From: Salinibacterium sp. SWN248
GTDB lineage: Bacteria; Actinomycetota; Actinomycetes; Actinomycetales; Microbacteriaceae
NCBI RefSeq assembly: GCF_015864575.1
Contig: NZ_JADYWW010000001.1
Location: forward strand, 930,001 to 994,000
Direction of reading: 5' to 3'
DNA: 64,000 nt
The position numbers and the translations under genes were made by a program. Below the pieces are notes generated by a model that had not been told where the DNA came from, did not search any database, and saw only the letters and a list, made by a program, of their open reading frames with translations. Each line of letters begins with the position of its first letter. Within the stretch, counting starts at the first letter, position 1. Shown one piece after another: positions 44,536 to 53,243 of the stretch.

Positions 44536-45690
44536 ATGGACTCTGCGTGGCTCGTGCCGGCCGCCCTCGCTTTCGGGGTATTTCTTGGCAGCGGTATGTC
44601 CTTCATCATTTATGCGGCAGCTAAACGCGGTCAGCGGGCTGCCCACGTGGTGTCTTCTGCGGTGCCGGATGGCGTCGATCAGGTCATCGATGCGCTCGAA
44701 TCCGCGGGTATCGTGCTCGATCCGTCGAACAACATCATGAAGGCGTCTAATGCGGCGCTGACCTACGGTCTCGTGTGGAATCACGCGCTCGTTCATCCCG
44801 AGCTCGTGGAGTTCGTCGACCAGGTTCGCCGCACTGGGGTGCCCATTGCGCAAGAAGTTCACCTTTCTCGTGGCCCCTTCGGCGACGCGAACATTTATCT
44901 TTTTGTTCGTGTTGCTCGCTTGGGCACGCGATACGTTTTACTGTTGGCCGAAGATCGAACCGAGTCGTACCGGCTGGACGACGTACGGCGCGACTTCGTT
45001 GCGAACATCAGCCACGAGCTGAAGACACCAATCGGCGCTGTTGGATTGCTGGCAGAAGCGCTCGTGAGCGCTTCTGATGAACCGGATCAAGTGAAGCGAT
45101 TCGCAAAACGGCTCACCAAGGAGTCACATCGTCTCGCTCGCATCACGCAAGAGATCATCGAACTCTCACGACTGCAGTCTGCTGACGGGCTTGCCGAGGC
45201 GGCTCCTGTCGACATCGACACCGTCGTGTCAATCGCGATTGATCAGAACCGTGCGGTGGCGGAGTTCAACAAGGTCACGCTCGTGAGCGGCGGGCTGACC
45301 GGGTTCGAGACGTTCGGCGATGAAACCCTTCTTGTGCTCGCCCTTGACAACCTCATCTCCAATGCCGTGCAGTACTCGCCCGAGAACACTCGAGTCGGCA
45401 TTGGGGTACGGCACCGTGATGGTGCCGTGGAAATTTCCGTCACTGACCAGGGTGTCGGAATTCCGGAAGAGGAACTCGACCGTGTCTTCGAACGCTTCTA
45501 TCGCAGTGACCCCGCCCGCAGCAGGCACACGGGCGGTAGTGGACTTGGTCTCAGCATCGCTAAACACGTTGTGCAAAACCACGGTGGCGACATCCGTGTG
45601 TGGTCTCAGCTTGGCCACGGTTCAACTTTCACGATTCGACTGCCCGAGATCGATCCCGACGTAATCAACGCACCAGGAGAAAAACAATGA
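44536..45690 (+). CDS. senX3: Sensor histidine kinase, SenX3/PhoR type
   Basis: 384 residues. One or two N-terminal hydrophobic stretches (about 1-25), a PAS-like region, then the HisKA domain with FVANISHELKTPIGAVGLLAEAL (phospho-His) at about 155-177. The ATPase domain has DNLISNAVQYSPENTRV, GVGIPEEELDRVFERFYRS and GGSGLGLSIAKHVV. It phosphorylates RegX3 when phosphate is low. ATG 44536 places the first helix at the N-terminus; the upstream TTG at 44494 is less likely. The stop overlaps the regX3 start. Confidence 0.94.
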   Translation: MDSAWLVPAALAFGVFLGSGMSFIIYAAAKRGQRAAHVVSSAVPDGVDQVIDALESAGIVLDPSNNIMKASNAALTYGLVWNHALVHPELVEFVDQVRRTGVPIAQEVHLSRGPFGDANIYLFVRVARLGTRYVLLLAEDRTESYRLDDVRRDFVANISHELKTPIGAVGLLAEALVSASDEPDQVKRFAKRLTKESHRLARITQEIIELSRLQSADGLAEAAPVDIDTVVSIAIDQNRAVAEFNKVTLVSGGLTGFETFGDETLLVLALDNLISNAVQYSPENTRVGIGVRHRDGAVEISVTDQGVGIPEEELDRVFERFYRSDPARSRHTGGSGLGLSIAKHVVQNHGGDIRVWSQLGHGSTFTIRLPEIDPDVINAPGEKQ

Positions 45691-46367
45691 CTCGCATTTT
45701 GATCGTCGAAGACGAACCGTCGTTGAGCGAGCCCCTTGCGTTTCTTCTTGAGCGCGAAGGCTACGAAACAACCATCGCCGAAGATGGACTTGCCGGCCTC
45801 GCGGAATTCGACCGCAATGGTGCCGATCTGATCCTGCTCGACCTCATGTTGCCTGGACTTGCCGGCACTGAGGTTTGTCGCGAGATTCGCACGCGTTCCA
45901 GCGTTCCGATCATCATGCTCACGGCCAAAGACAGCGAAGTGGATATCGTGGTCGGTCTCGAGCTGGGAGCGGACGACTACGTAACGAAGCCGTATTCGAG
46001 CCGCGAGCTCTTGGCCCGCATCCGTGCCGTTTCTCGCCGTCGTGCGGAAGACATCGACGACACCGATTCGGTTCTCGAAGCCGGCGGAGTGCGCATGGAT
46101 GTCGAGCGCCACACGGTGTCGGTGGATGGCAAAGATGTCACTATGCCCCTGAAGGAATTTGAGCTGCTTGAGCTCTTGTTGCGCAACGGTGGACGCGTAC
46201 TGACGCGTGGCCAGTTGATCGATCGAGTGTGGGGTGCTGATTACTTCGGCGACACGAAGACCCTTGATGTGCACATTAAGCGCATCCGCTCGAAGATCGA
46301 GACGACGCCATCGCAGCCGACGATGCTCGTGACGGTTCGAGGTCTCGGGTACCGCTTCGAAGACTAG
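45687..46367 (+). CDS. regX3: Phosphate response regulator RegX3
   Basis: 226 residues. The receiver has the acid pair EDEP (9-12 region), the phosphoacceptor Asp in LILLDLMLPG (about 50-59), Lys in GADDYVTKPYS, and a C-terminal winged helix (MPLKEFELLELLLRNGGRVLTRGQLIDRVWG; TLDVHIKRIRSKIE). It activates phosphate-starvation genes through PHO-box repeats. ATGA overlap with senX3. The nearest candidate targets here are pstS and phoU. Confidence 0.95.
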   Translation: MTRILIVEDEPSLSEPLAFLLEREGYETTIAEDGLAGLAEFDRNGADLILLDLMLPGLAGTEVCREIRTRSSVPIIMLTAKDSEVDIVVGLELGADDYVTKPYSSRELLARIRAVSRRRAEDIDDTDSVLEAGGVRMDVERHTVSVDGKDVTMPLKEFELLELLLRNGGRVLTRGQLIDRVWGADYFGDTKTLDVHIKRIRSKIETTPSQPTMLVTVRGLGYRFED

Positions 46368-46459
46368 AGATCAGCGGGGGTGCATGCCGGGCACGCTGAG
46401 CCGGTGTGCGCAGCTAGCTGCCCCTCTGTGTCGCTGGGGTGAACGAACGCTAGTGCGGG

Positions 46460-46969
46460 TTATTCGCCGAGCGCGCTTGCCGGAGCGAGGTCGCTGTAGA
46501 TCGGGTTGTCGCCGGAGATGACCGGAACGAGAAGTTCTTGGCCGCCCTCGTCGCCGAACTGCATGTAGATCGGGAACAGCGCGCCAGCCTTGACGCCGGC
46601 ATCGGTGATGACGATCGTGTCGCCGTCTACCTCGGTGCCGTAGGTTTTGACTGCGTTGGAGGTGATCGGCTTCGAGATGTCGATGCGCTCACCGTCGGCC
46701 GATTCGTACTGAAGGCGCAGGCTGCCGCTCGTGGTGGTCGTGTTGACGACCGTGATCATGAGGCTTACAGCGCTGTTGTCGTCGTTGCTGATGGCAAGAA
46801 CGTTGCGCACCTTGACCTCGCCAACCTCGGCTCCGATGCCGTCGCTGGGGTCATAGTGGTTCAATGTCGCCGTAGGCGTGATGAACGAACAACCGGCGGT
46901 GCCCACTAAAAGAGCGCCGGCAATAAGGGCGGAGGCTGCAGCGCGTGCTGCGCGAGTGCGTACTGTCAC
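46460..46969 (-). CDS. Secreted lipoprotein, hypothetical
   Basis: 169 residues. Signal peptide and lipobox VGTAGC (Cys27). The mature part is beta-rich, as in YSIRK-free actinobacterial lipoproteins (AEVGEVKVRNVLAISNDDNSAVSLMITVVN). It is divergent from carD. Similar lipoproteins are found beside carD in related organisms, but I do not recognise a function. Confidence 0.7.
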   Translation of the reverse strand: MTVRTRAARAAASALIAGALLVGTAGCSFITPTATLNHYDPSDGIGAEVGEVKVRNVLAISNDDNSAVSLMITVVNTTTTSGSLRLQYESADGERIDISKPITSNAVKTYGTEVDGDTIVITDAGVKAGALFPIYMQFGDEGGQELLVPVISGDNPIYSDLAPASALGE

Positions 46970-47006
46970 AGATCCATACTATAGATAGCCGAGCCGAGGG
47001 GTTTAC

Positions 47007-47025
47007 TTAGGCAAGCCTTACCATG
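47007..47025. promoter_or_regulatory. DtxR/IdeR-like box between lipoprotein and carD
   Basis: TTAGGCAAGCCTTACCATG matches the iron-regulator consensus TTAGGTTAGCCTAACCTAA at 14 of 19 positions and is nearly palindromic in its core. It lies about 45-65 bp before carD and a similar distance from the lipoprotein start. Regulation by iron is a guess. Confidence 0.35.
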
Positions 47026-47070
47026 TGTTTACTGTGATAAACTGGGTTTTCTTCGAGAGGACCACTATTC

Positions 47071-47553
47071 ATGTTGTTTGAGGTCGGCGAGACAGTCGTT
47101 TATCCCCACCACGGTGCTGCAACCATCACCGAGGTTAAGAAGCGCACCATCAAGGGTGAAGAGAAAGTTTATTTAAAGCTCAATGTAACCCAGGGTGATC
47201 TCACCATCGAAGTGCCTGCAGAGAATGTTGATCTCGTGGGTGTTCGCGACGTTATCGGTCGCGAGGGACTCGACGCAGTATTCGAGGTGCTCCGCGCGCC
47301 GTTTACTGAAGAGCCCACTAACTGGTCGCGCCGCTATAAGGCCAACCTGGAGAAGCTTGCTTCTGGCGATGTCATCAAGGTTTCCGAAGTTGTTCGCGAC
47401 TTGTGGCGCCGTGACCAAGACCGCGGGCTTTCAGCCGGCGAGAAGCGCATGCTTGCCAAGGCACGTCAGATTCTTATCTCCGAGCTCGCTCTTGCTGAGA
47501 AGACTGACGAAGACAAGGCATCGCTGGTTCTCGACGAGGTTCTGGCTTCCTAA
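47071..47553 (+). CDS. carD: CarD-family RNA polymerase-binding regulator
   Basis: 160 residues. An N-terminal RNA-polymerase interaction domain ([21 protein letters not shown]; about 1-60) and a C-terminal helical DNA-binding domain ([32 protein letters not shown]) match CarD. It stabilises open complexes at housekeeping promoters. GAGAGGACC precedes the ATG. IspDF follows 110 bp later on the same strand, a common order. Confidence 0.96.
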   Translation: MLFEVGETVVYPHHGAATITEVKKRTIKGEEKVYLKLNVTQGDLTIEVPAENVDLVGVRDVIGREGLDAVFEVLRAPFTEEPTNWSRRYKANLEKLASGDVIKVSEVVRDLWRRDQDRGLSAGEKRMLAKARQILISELALAEKTDEDKASLVLDEVLAS

Positions 47554-47663
47554 GCCTCGAATAGCTGGCCGTATTCACAGGTGAGCATGGGTAGGCTGAT
47601 TCGCTACGTCTTTCTGGCGGAGGAGTATTTCCTCGCCCATCGATTTGGAGATACCCGCCCCCT

Positions 47664-48869
47664 ATGAGTCAACAGAATGCTCCGCGCATTGCAGTAATCC
47701 TGCTCGGCGCCGGAAACGGTACCCGCCTCGGCCGCAACGAGCCAAAAGCTTTCGTTCATCTCGCTGGCCGTCCGACCCTGAGCCGTGCTCTTGAATCCGT
47801 GTTCGCAATGGTCGATCCGATTCAAGTCATCATTACGGTGCCTAAGTCGTACGCTCCCATCGCCAAGCAGCTTGCGCGCTCGGTTCCGGGTGGTCGCGAC
47901 CACGAGCCAACGATTATTGTCGGTGGCGCTACTCGCCAAGAGTCCGTGGCAGCCGCGCTCGACTTCCTTGAGCCCAGCGTCGACGTTGTTCTTGTGCACG
48001 ATGCCGCGCGCCCGCTAACCCCGAGCGTTGTCTTCGACTCTGTTGCTGCTGAAGTTCGCAGCTCCGGCGCTGGCGTTGTTCCCGGCCTCCCGGTTGCCGA
48101 CACCATCAAACGCACGGATGACAGCGGCCTGATTGTTGAGACCGTTGATCGCTCGGTGCTCATGGCCGTCCAGACCCCGCAGGGCTTTCCCCGCGACCAG
48201 CTCGTCGCGTCGCACGCCGCTGCTCAAGAAGAGCACACCGATGATTCCGCGCTGGTAGCCGCCGCTGGCTATCCCGTCTCGATCATTGCTGGCGACCCTC
48301 TCGCGTTCAAGATCACCACGGCATGGGAGCTTCGTCGCGCCGAACAGTTGTTCACCGAGTCCGCGGCCACCGGCATCCGGGTCGGCACGGGCACCGATGT
48401 GCACGCCTACGATGAAACCAAGCCGCTCTGGCTTGCGGGTCTTCACTGGCCAGACGAGGTCGGCCTTCGCGGTCACAGCGATGGTGACGTCGTTGCGCAC
48501 GCAATCTGCGACGCAATGTTGTCCGCAGCGAAGCTCGGTGACCTCGGCAGCGTCTTCGGCACGAGCGATCCCAAATTCGAAGACGCTCACGGTGATGTGT
48601 TCCTGCGTGAAACTCTCTTCCTCCTTCGGGATGCGGGTTTCGAGGTTGGCAACGTTTCCGTTCAGCTCATCGGCAATCATCCGATGGTGTCGCGCCGGCG
48701 CGTTGAGGCAGAGGAGTTCCTCAGCGGAATCCTTGGTGCTTCGGTGAGTATCGCGGGCACGACATCCGATGCTCTCGGCTTTACGGGCCGCGGCGAAGGA
48801 ATGGCGGCGATCGCTACAGCGCTCGTGCACGTGCGCACTGTCGCCGAAGCGGCGCACAGCAAGGGGTAG
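47664..48869 (+). CDS. ispDF: Bifunctional IspD/IspF isoprenoid enzyme
   Basis: 401 residues, a fusion of 2-C-methyl-D-erythritol 4-phosphate cytidylyltransferase ([31 protein letters not shown]) and MECDP synthase (GTDVHAYDE with metal Asp/His, [28 protein letters not shown]). The second half starts at about residue 240. It makes two steps of the MEP pathway in the cytosol. It lacks an own strong ribosome site. Confidence 0.95.
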   Translation: MSQQNAPRIAVILLGAGNGTRLGRNEPKAFVHLAGRPTLSRALESVFAMVDPIQVIITVPKSYAPIAKQLARSVPGGRDHEPTIIVGGATRQESVAAALDFLEPSVDVVLVHDAARPLTPSVVFDSVAAEVRSSGAGVVPGLPVADTIKRTDDSGLIVETVDRSVLMAVQTPQGFPRDQLVASHAAAQEEHTDDSALVAAAGYPVSIIAGDPLAFKITTAWELRRAEQLFTESAATGIRVGTGTDVHAYDETKPLWLAGLHWPDEVGLRGHSDGDVVAHAICDAMLSAAKLGDLGSVFGTSDPKFEDAHGDVFLRETLFLLRDAGFEVGNVSVQLIGNHPMVSRRRVEAEEFLSGILGASVSIAGTTSDALGFTGRGEGMAAIATALVHVRTVAEAAHSKG

Positions 48870-49186
48870 CTTCCCGCGTCGCCCCTGGCGCTGGAGTTTT
48901 TCTGGTTCCCGTCGCTTGGTCGTCGTTTTCCGAGCCTCGTTTCGCGAGTTCTAGCGGTGTGGGGCGCTCTGTCGCGCCCCGAACAAAATCTGAGTACTAC
49001 TTTTTTTCGGTTCTGCCTTGGTTCAATGCTTGTCGGACTGCTATACCTGTTATTACACGACTGTGAGCCCAATGCTCACATATGTGCAAATGCAGTACCA
49101 GGGTCGATGGGGACACGCACCTCACGTCTACGCCGCCGGCCCTGACAGGCGCCGACAACGAAGTTGCGGCTGGAGAAAGGTGTGAG
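48870..49186. other. Intergenic region ispDF-srlA
   Basis: 317 bp with no supported gene. It has a hairpin GGGGCGC/GCGCCCC at 48961-48980 that could end ispDF, a T-run at about 49000-49008, and the srl promoter and operator at 49018-49091. The small frame starting at 49082 lies in the srlA frame but is upstream leader. Confidence 0.6.
49018..49091 (+). promoter_or_regulatory. Putative srl promoter with palindromic operator
   Basis: TTGGTT (49018-49023), 18 bases, then TATACC (49042-49047) can be a sigma-70 promoter. The perfect inverted repeat TGTGAGC-N5-GCTCACA (49062-49080) would lie on the early transcript, and CACATATGTG (49077-49086) overlaps it. A repressor site is likely. Confidence 0.5.
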
Positions 49187-49894
49187 ATGCAATCTGTTCT
49201 GGACACGATAATCTGGGCGGCTGATTCGCCGCCAGTGCCGGCCAGCGATAACCCGTTCATTCAGGCCCTGACCTGGGGTGCTACGCACTTCATCGGCCTC
49301 TTCAACGCCTCGGGTGAAGCCCTTGTTGGTTTGGCTACCGGCATCCTGCCGACACTGATCGTGCTCCTCACGTTCATGTACGCAATCACCACCTGGGTGG
49401 GCGAAGCGCGCATGACTCGTGCGGTGCAGTGGTCAGCTCGTTGGGCCATCACTCGCTACACGCTTATGCCCATCATCGCGGTCATTGTGTTGACCAACCC
49501 GATGGCGTACTCCTTCGGCATCTATCTACCCGAACGACAGAAGCCGGCGTTCTACGACTCAGCAGTATCGTTCGTGCACCCCGTTACGGCTTTCTTCCCG
49601 CACGCTAACGCCGGCGAGATCTTCGTCTGGGCTGGTGTCTCGGCTGGAGTGCTCTCCATCGCTCCTGAAAAGTACCCGCTGCTCGCGCTGCTGTACTTCG
49701 GAACCGGCATCGTCGTTATCTTCATTCGTGGCATCGTCACCGAATGGATCACGAACCTGCTCATCCGTCGCCAGGGTCTGACCGCCGTCTTTGACGAGTA
49801 CGACCGCGAATTTGCTTTGGCCAGTGAACGCTTCATCGAGGCAAAGTCGACCAAGAAAACCGGATCCTCGGTTGCCACTGAAGGGACGGTGTGA
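49187..49894 (+). CDS. srlA: PTS glucitol/sorbitol-type IIC subunit
   Basis: 235 residues, five or so membrane helices, GutA-type (ALTWGATHFIGLFNASGEALVGLATGILPTLIVLLTF; RTKYTLMP-like RWAITRYTLMPIIAVIVL; THIP region FAHVHPVTAFFPHANAGEIFVWAG). ATG 49187 has GGAGAAAGG upstream; frames from 49082 are leader. It is the first gene of a PTS that would phosphorylate a polyol during entry. Stop overlaps the next start region. Confidence 0.92.
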   Translation: MQSVLDTIIWAADSPPVPASDNPFIQALTWGATHFIGLFNASGEALVGLATGILPTLIVLLTFMYAITTWVGEARMTRAVQWSARWAITRYTLMPIIAVIVLTNPMAYSFGIYLPERQKPAFYDSAVSFVHPVTAFFPHANAGEIFVWAGVSAGVLSIAPEKYPLLALLYFGTGIVVIFIRGIVTEWITNLLIRRQGLTAVFDEYDREFALASERFIEAKSTKKTGSSVATEGTV

Positions 49895-49896
49895 TC

Positions 49897-50952
49897 ATGA
49901 CTGAGAACACCTACAACAAAGTATTCGTCAAGCCTGGTAACGGCGGCTGGGGCAAGGGCCTCCTGCTCGAGCCCAGCGAGACCAAGAACGTCGTTCTCTC
50001 GGTTACCGGTGGTGGAATCCACCCGGTTGCCGCTCGCATCGCTGAACTGACTGGCGCAGAAGCTGTGGATGGCTTCACCAACAGCATTCCCGAAGAGCGC
50101 GTTGTCGCTGTCGTGATCAACTGTGGTGGAACCGCTCGCATCGGCGTTTACCCCAAGAAGCGCATGATGACAGTGGATGTCTTCCCGGGGGAGCCATCGG
50201 GCCCCCTCGCGAAGTACATCACCGACGATGTCTTCGTCTCCGCAGTGGGAACCGAAGATGTTGAACTGGCCGGAGGCTCAGCAGCGTTCGCAACTCACGC
50301 CGCTGAGGCATCCGCTGCATCCGAAGCTGCCATTGGTAGCCCGGCACCCTCGGGAGCCTTCGGTACGAGCAACGTTCAGCACTTCACGGCTCAGACCACA
50401 ACCGGTGGCGGTTTCATCGGTTTCTTCTCGAACATCGCGACGCGCTTCGGTTCGGTCATCGGAAACATCATCAACACGCTTCTGTCGTCTGGTCGCCAGA
50501 CTGTTCAGCTCGTGCTGCAGACGATCCTCCCGTTCATGGCGTACGTGAGCCTCTTGATCGGTTTCGTCACCTACTCCGGGCTGTCGGACCTGATTGCGCA
50601 AGCCGTCACGCCGCTGGCCTCGAACCCGATCGGCCTGATCCTGCTTGGTGTGATCACGGGACTACCGTTCCTGTCGCCCATCCTGGGGCCGGGTGCGGCT
50701 ATCGCTCAGGTCGTCGGTGTACTCATGGGTACACAGATCGCCGCTGGCGCTCTGCCCGTGCAGTACGCACTGCCGACGCTGTTCGCCATCAACGGTCAGG
50801 TTGGTTGTGACTTCGTTCCCGTGGGTCTTGCCCTCGGAGAAGCCAAGCCGGAGACGGTCGCAGTGGGTGTTCCCGCTGTACTCTTCTCTCGCCTGATCAC
50901 ATCGCCGCTGGCAGTCTTGATCGCGTGGGGCGCAAGCTTCGCACTGATCTAA
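49897..50952 (+). CDS. srlE: PTS glucitol/sorbitol-type IIBC subunit
   Basis: 351 residues. The IIB domain has Cys76 in VVAVVINCGGTARIGVYPKKR, and membrane helices occur in the second half (PFMAYVSLLIGFVTYSG; PIGLILLGVITGLPFLSPILGPGAAIAQVVGVLMG; INGQVGCDFVPVGLALGEA). It passes the phosphoryl group to the sugar. ATG 49897 is preferred; a GTG at 49891 overlapping the srlA stop is possible. Confidence 0.92.
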   Translation: MTENTYNKVFVKPGNGGWGKGLLLEPSETKNVVLSVTGGGIHPVAARIAELTGAEAVDGFTNSIPEERVVAVVINCGGTARIGVYPKKRMMTVDVFPGEPSGPLAKYITDDVFVSAVGTEDVELAGGSAAFATHAAEASAASEAAIGSPAPSGAFGTSNVQHFTAQTTTGGGFIGFFSNIATRFGSVIGNIINTLLSSGRQTVQLVLQTILPFMAYVSLLIGFVTYSGLSDLIAQAVTPLASNPIGLILLGVITGLPFLSPILGPGAAIAQVVGVLMGTQIAAGALPVQYALPTLFAINGQVGCDFVPVGLALGEAKPETVAVGVPAVLFSRLITSPLAVLIAWGASFALI

Positions 50953-50997
50953 CCAGCACAACCACCACACGTAACAGCAGAGAAAAGCGAGACAGCA

Positions 50998-51372
50998 ATG
51001 ACTACCTACTACCGCAGCGAGGTCACGTCCATCGGAACGGACGCCACCGAAATGTTCGAAGGAGGAGTGGTGATCTTCTTCGGAGAACCCTGCCCCACTG
51101 AACTGGCTGAGGTAAGCGTGGTCCACACTGTCGCGCACCACCACCCGCAGCGCGACCCCCAGCCGGGAGACGTGCTGCGGGTGGGGGACTCTGAAGTCAC
51201 CATTACGGAGGTCGGCGAAATTGCCGGACACAATCTCCGCACGCTTGGCCACTTCGTGGTCTACAGCGACCCAGAAGACAGCCAGAAAGTTCTCCCCGGC
51301 GCCATTCACGCGAAGGGCACACTCTCGTTGCCCAACGCAGGCGTCACCATTGAGCTCATCGAAGGTAGTTGA
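50998..51372 (+). CDS. srlB: PTS glucitol/sorbitol-type IIA subunit
   Basis: 124 residues matching SrlB. The active-site histidine lies in AEVSVVHTVAHHH (about 38-50) and the family end LRTLGHFVVYSDPEDSQKVLPGAIHAKGTL is present. It takes phosphate from HPr, encoded at 56650, and passes it to IIB. 46 bp separate it from srlE; AGAAAAGCGAGAC lies before the ATG. Confidence 0.92.
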   Translation: MTTYYRSEVTSIGTDATEMFEGGVVIFFGEPCPTELAEVSVVHTVAHHHPQRDPQPGDVLRVGDSEVTITEVGEIAGHNLRTLGHFVVYSDPEDSQKVLPGAIHAKGTLSLPNAGVTIELIEGS

Positions 51373-51373
51373 C

Positions 51374-51775
51374 ATGGACACCGGCTTCGCATTGCTGCTG
51401 ATGGCAGCGCTCGTTCTGAGCGTTGTATTCAGCCTTCTTCAACAGCGCACGTACTCGCGTGCAACCAAGCGCCTGGGAACCAGCTTCCTCGGCGTCAAAG
51501 ATCACTTCCTCGTCTCCGGACGAGGCAAGAACTTCCTCCGGGGAGCGATCGTGCTTCTCGTCGTCGACGCATCAACGTCGCGCATCGTGGCCGCTGAGGC
51601 CATGGTGGGCAGCACCGTGATGGCGCACTTCAAGCCGCGGCCCGAGCTGATCGGTGATCTCGATACCGCCGTGCTTCGCACGAAGGAAAAGATGATGACC
51701 GCAGCCGTGGACTACGCGACCAAGCAGTACTGGGTCACGTACAAGCGCAACGTCGCAGCGGCAGCCCGCAAGTAG
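51374..51775 (+). CDS. gutM: GutM-family regulator/associated protein
   Basis: 133 residues. One N-terminal membrane helix (about 5-22), then LGVKDHFLVSGRGKNFLRGAIVLLVVDASTSRIVAAEAMVG, which matches GutM (glucitol operon activator). It starts two bases after the srlB stop. Longer frames from 51221 overlap srlB. In E. coli GutM modulates gut transcription. Confidence 0.85.
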   Translation: MDTGFALLLMAALVLSVVFSLLQQRTYSRATKRLGTSFLGVKDHFLVSGRGKNFLRGAIVLLVVDASTSRIVAAEAMVGSTVMAHFKPRPELIGDLDTAVLRTKEKMMTAAVDYATKQYWVTYKRNVAAAARK

Positions 51776-51862
51776 CGACCGTGCATGCTCGGGTGCTTCG
51801 GCATCCGGCATTGCATCGTCGTTCCTATCGGGGCATACTAAATACACATACTTGATTAACTA

Positions 51863-51878
51863 ACGCACATAAGTGCAT
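51863..51878. promoter_or_regulatory. Inverted repeat upstream of the SAF oxidoreductase
   Basis: ACGCAC-N4-GTGCAT, 26-41 bp before the start at 51904. A near-identical ACGCAC-N5-GTGCAT lies upstream of the ABC operon at 62841-62857. Candidate operator of a shared regulator. Confidence 0.45.
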
Positions 51879-51903
51879 ACAACGTGGTTTCAAAGGGGTA
51901 GTC

Positions 51904-53229
51904 ATGGGTTACACAAACAAACTGCTTGCGCGTCAGCGTGAGGTCGGTCGTCCCGTCCGCATCGGACTCGTGGGAGCAGGCCAGATGGGCTCCGGCTTCA
52001 TCGCCCAGATCGCACGTCAAAAGGGCGTCGATATCACTGCCGTCGCCGACATCGCGATCGACCGTGCCGTAGGCGCTCTCGCCAACGCCGGCATCACCGA
52101 CGTCGACCAGTCGTCCGATCTTGACACTCTCGCCGCCACGATCGAAGCGGGCGGCCACGTTGTCGTCAACGACGCTCTTACGCTCCCCAAACTCCCCATC
52201 GACATGGTTATCGAGTGCTCGGGCGTTCCCGAGATCGCAGCCAAGGTCGCGCTGGCATCGCTGCTCGGCGGCAAGGACGTCGCCCTCATGACGGTGGAAG
52301 CAGACGTCACCGTCGGTCTCCTCCTGGCTCGCATCGCCGCCCAGACCGGCAACATCTACACGGTCTGCCGCGGCGACGAGCCTGTTGAGTGCCTCAAGCT
52401 CGTCGAGTACGTCGAAGACATCGGTCTCGACGTTGTTCTCGCCGGTAAGGGCAAGAACAACCCGCTCAACGAAACCGCTACCCCCAGCAGCCTCGAAGCA
52501 GAAGCAAAAGCCAAGGGCATGAACCCGCGGATGCTGTGCAGCTTCGTCGACGGAACCAAGACGATGATCGAGATGGCTGCCCTCGCTAACGCGGCAGACC
52601 TCGAGCTCACGAAGCGTTCGATGCACGGGCCGGCCGCAACAGTGCCGACCCTGCAGGACATCTTCAAGCCCATCGAAGACGGCGGAATTCTCGACCGCAG
52701 CGGTGTTGTTGACTACGCCACTGGCCCGGTTGCTCCCGGGGTGTTCGTCGTGGCCAAGGCAACCGACCCCGTTGTTCATGAGGAACTCAGCTACCTCAAG
52801 CTCGGTGAAGGCCCCTACTTCGCGTTCTACCGCCCGTACCACCTCGCCAGCGTCGAGGCAGTGCTGTCGATCGGCGAGGTCATGATCGACCGCCAGCCGT
52901 CGCTTGCTCCGATCGCCTGGAACGCAGATGTTTCGGCCATGGCTAAGCGCGACCTCAAGGTCGGCGAAAAGATCGACGGAATCGGTGGCGAGCACGTTTA
53001 CGGTGACGCTGTTCCGGCAGCCGAGGCCAAGGCTGGGCGCGAACTGCCCATCGGTCTCGCATCGGCGGGCACGCTCATCCGTGACGTTGCCCAGGGCACC
53101 GCGGTGACCTACGACGACGTTCAGCTCGACGAAACAAAAACCATTGTCATCTTGCGCAAGCTGCAGGATGCCCTTCTCGCCGATGGCCAGTTGCAGGTTC
53201 CTGCACTCGCGTCGTTGCTCTCCGCCTAA
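51904..53229 (+). CDS. COG4091-type NAD(P)-dependent oxidoreductase with C-terminal SAF domain
   Basis: 441 residues. The Rossmann domain shows IGLVGAGQMGSGFIAQIA (20-37), then DMVIECSGVPEIAAKVALASLLGGKDVALMTVEADV; the middle has LSYLKLGEGPYFAFYRPYHLASVEAV; the C-terminal SAF-like domain (about 350-415) includes GEHVYGDAVPAAEA and LPIGLASAGTLI. This is the homoserine-dehydrogenase-like family with SAF that occurs near polyol genes. AAGGGG precedes the ATG. The substrate is unknown; dehydrogenation of the PTS product is the natural guess. Confidence 0.85.
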   Translation: MGYTNKLLARQREVGRPVRIGLVGAGQMGSGFIAQIARQKGVDITAVADIAIDRAVGALANAGITDVDQSSDLDTLAATIEAGGHVVVNDALTLPKLPIDMVIECSGVPEIAAKVALASLLGGKDVALMTVEADVTVGLLLARIAAQTGNIYTVCRGDEPVECLKLVEYVEDIGLDVVLAGKGKNNPLNETATPSSLEAEAKAKGMNPRMLCSFVDGTKTMIEMAALANAADLELTKRSMHGPAATVPTLQDIFKPIEDGGILDRSGVVDYATGPVAPGVFVVAKATDPVVHEELSYLKLGEGPYFAFYRPYHLASVEAVLSIGEVMIDRQPSLAPIAWNADVSAMAKRDLKVGEKIDGIGGEHVYGDAVPAAEAKAGRELPIGLASAGTLIRDVAQGTAVTYDDVQLDETKTIVILRKLQDALLADGQLQVPALASLLSA

Positions 53230-53243
53230 GAAAGGTGACCTCT

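Noticed and set aside
47664-48869. Link of ispDF to the deoxy-polyol cluster
   Set aside because: MEP-pathway chemistry (methylerythritol) is tempting, but carD-ispDF is a conserved housekeeping block and a hairpin separates it from srlA.
51856-52995. A 379-codon open frame opposite the SAF oxidoreductase
   Set aside because: The forward frame has a Rossmann motif, a SAF domain and a ribosome site. The reverse frame is a GC-driven shadow.
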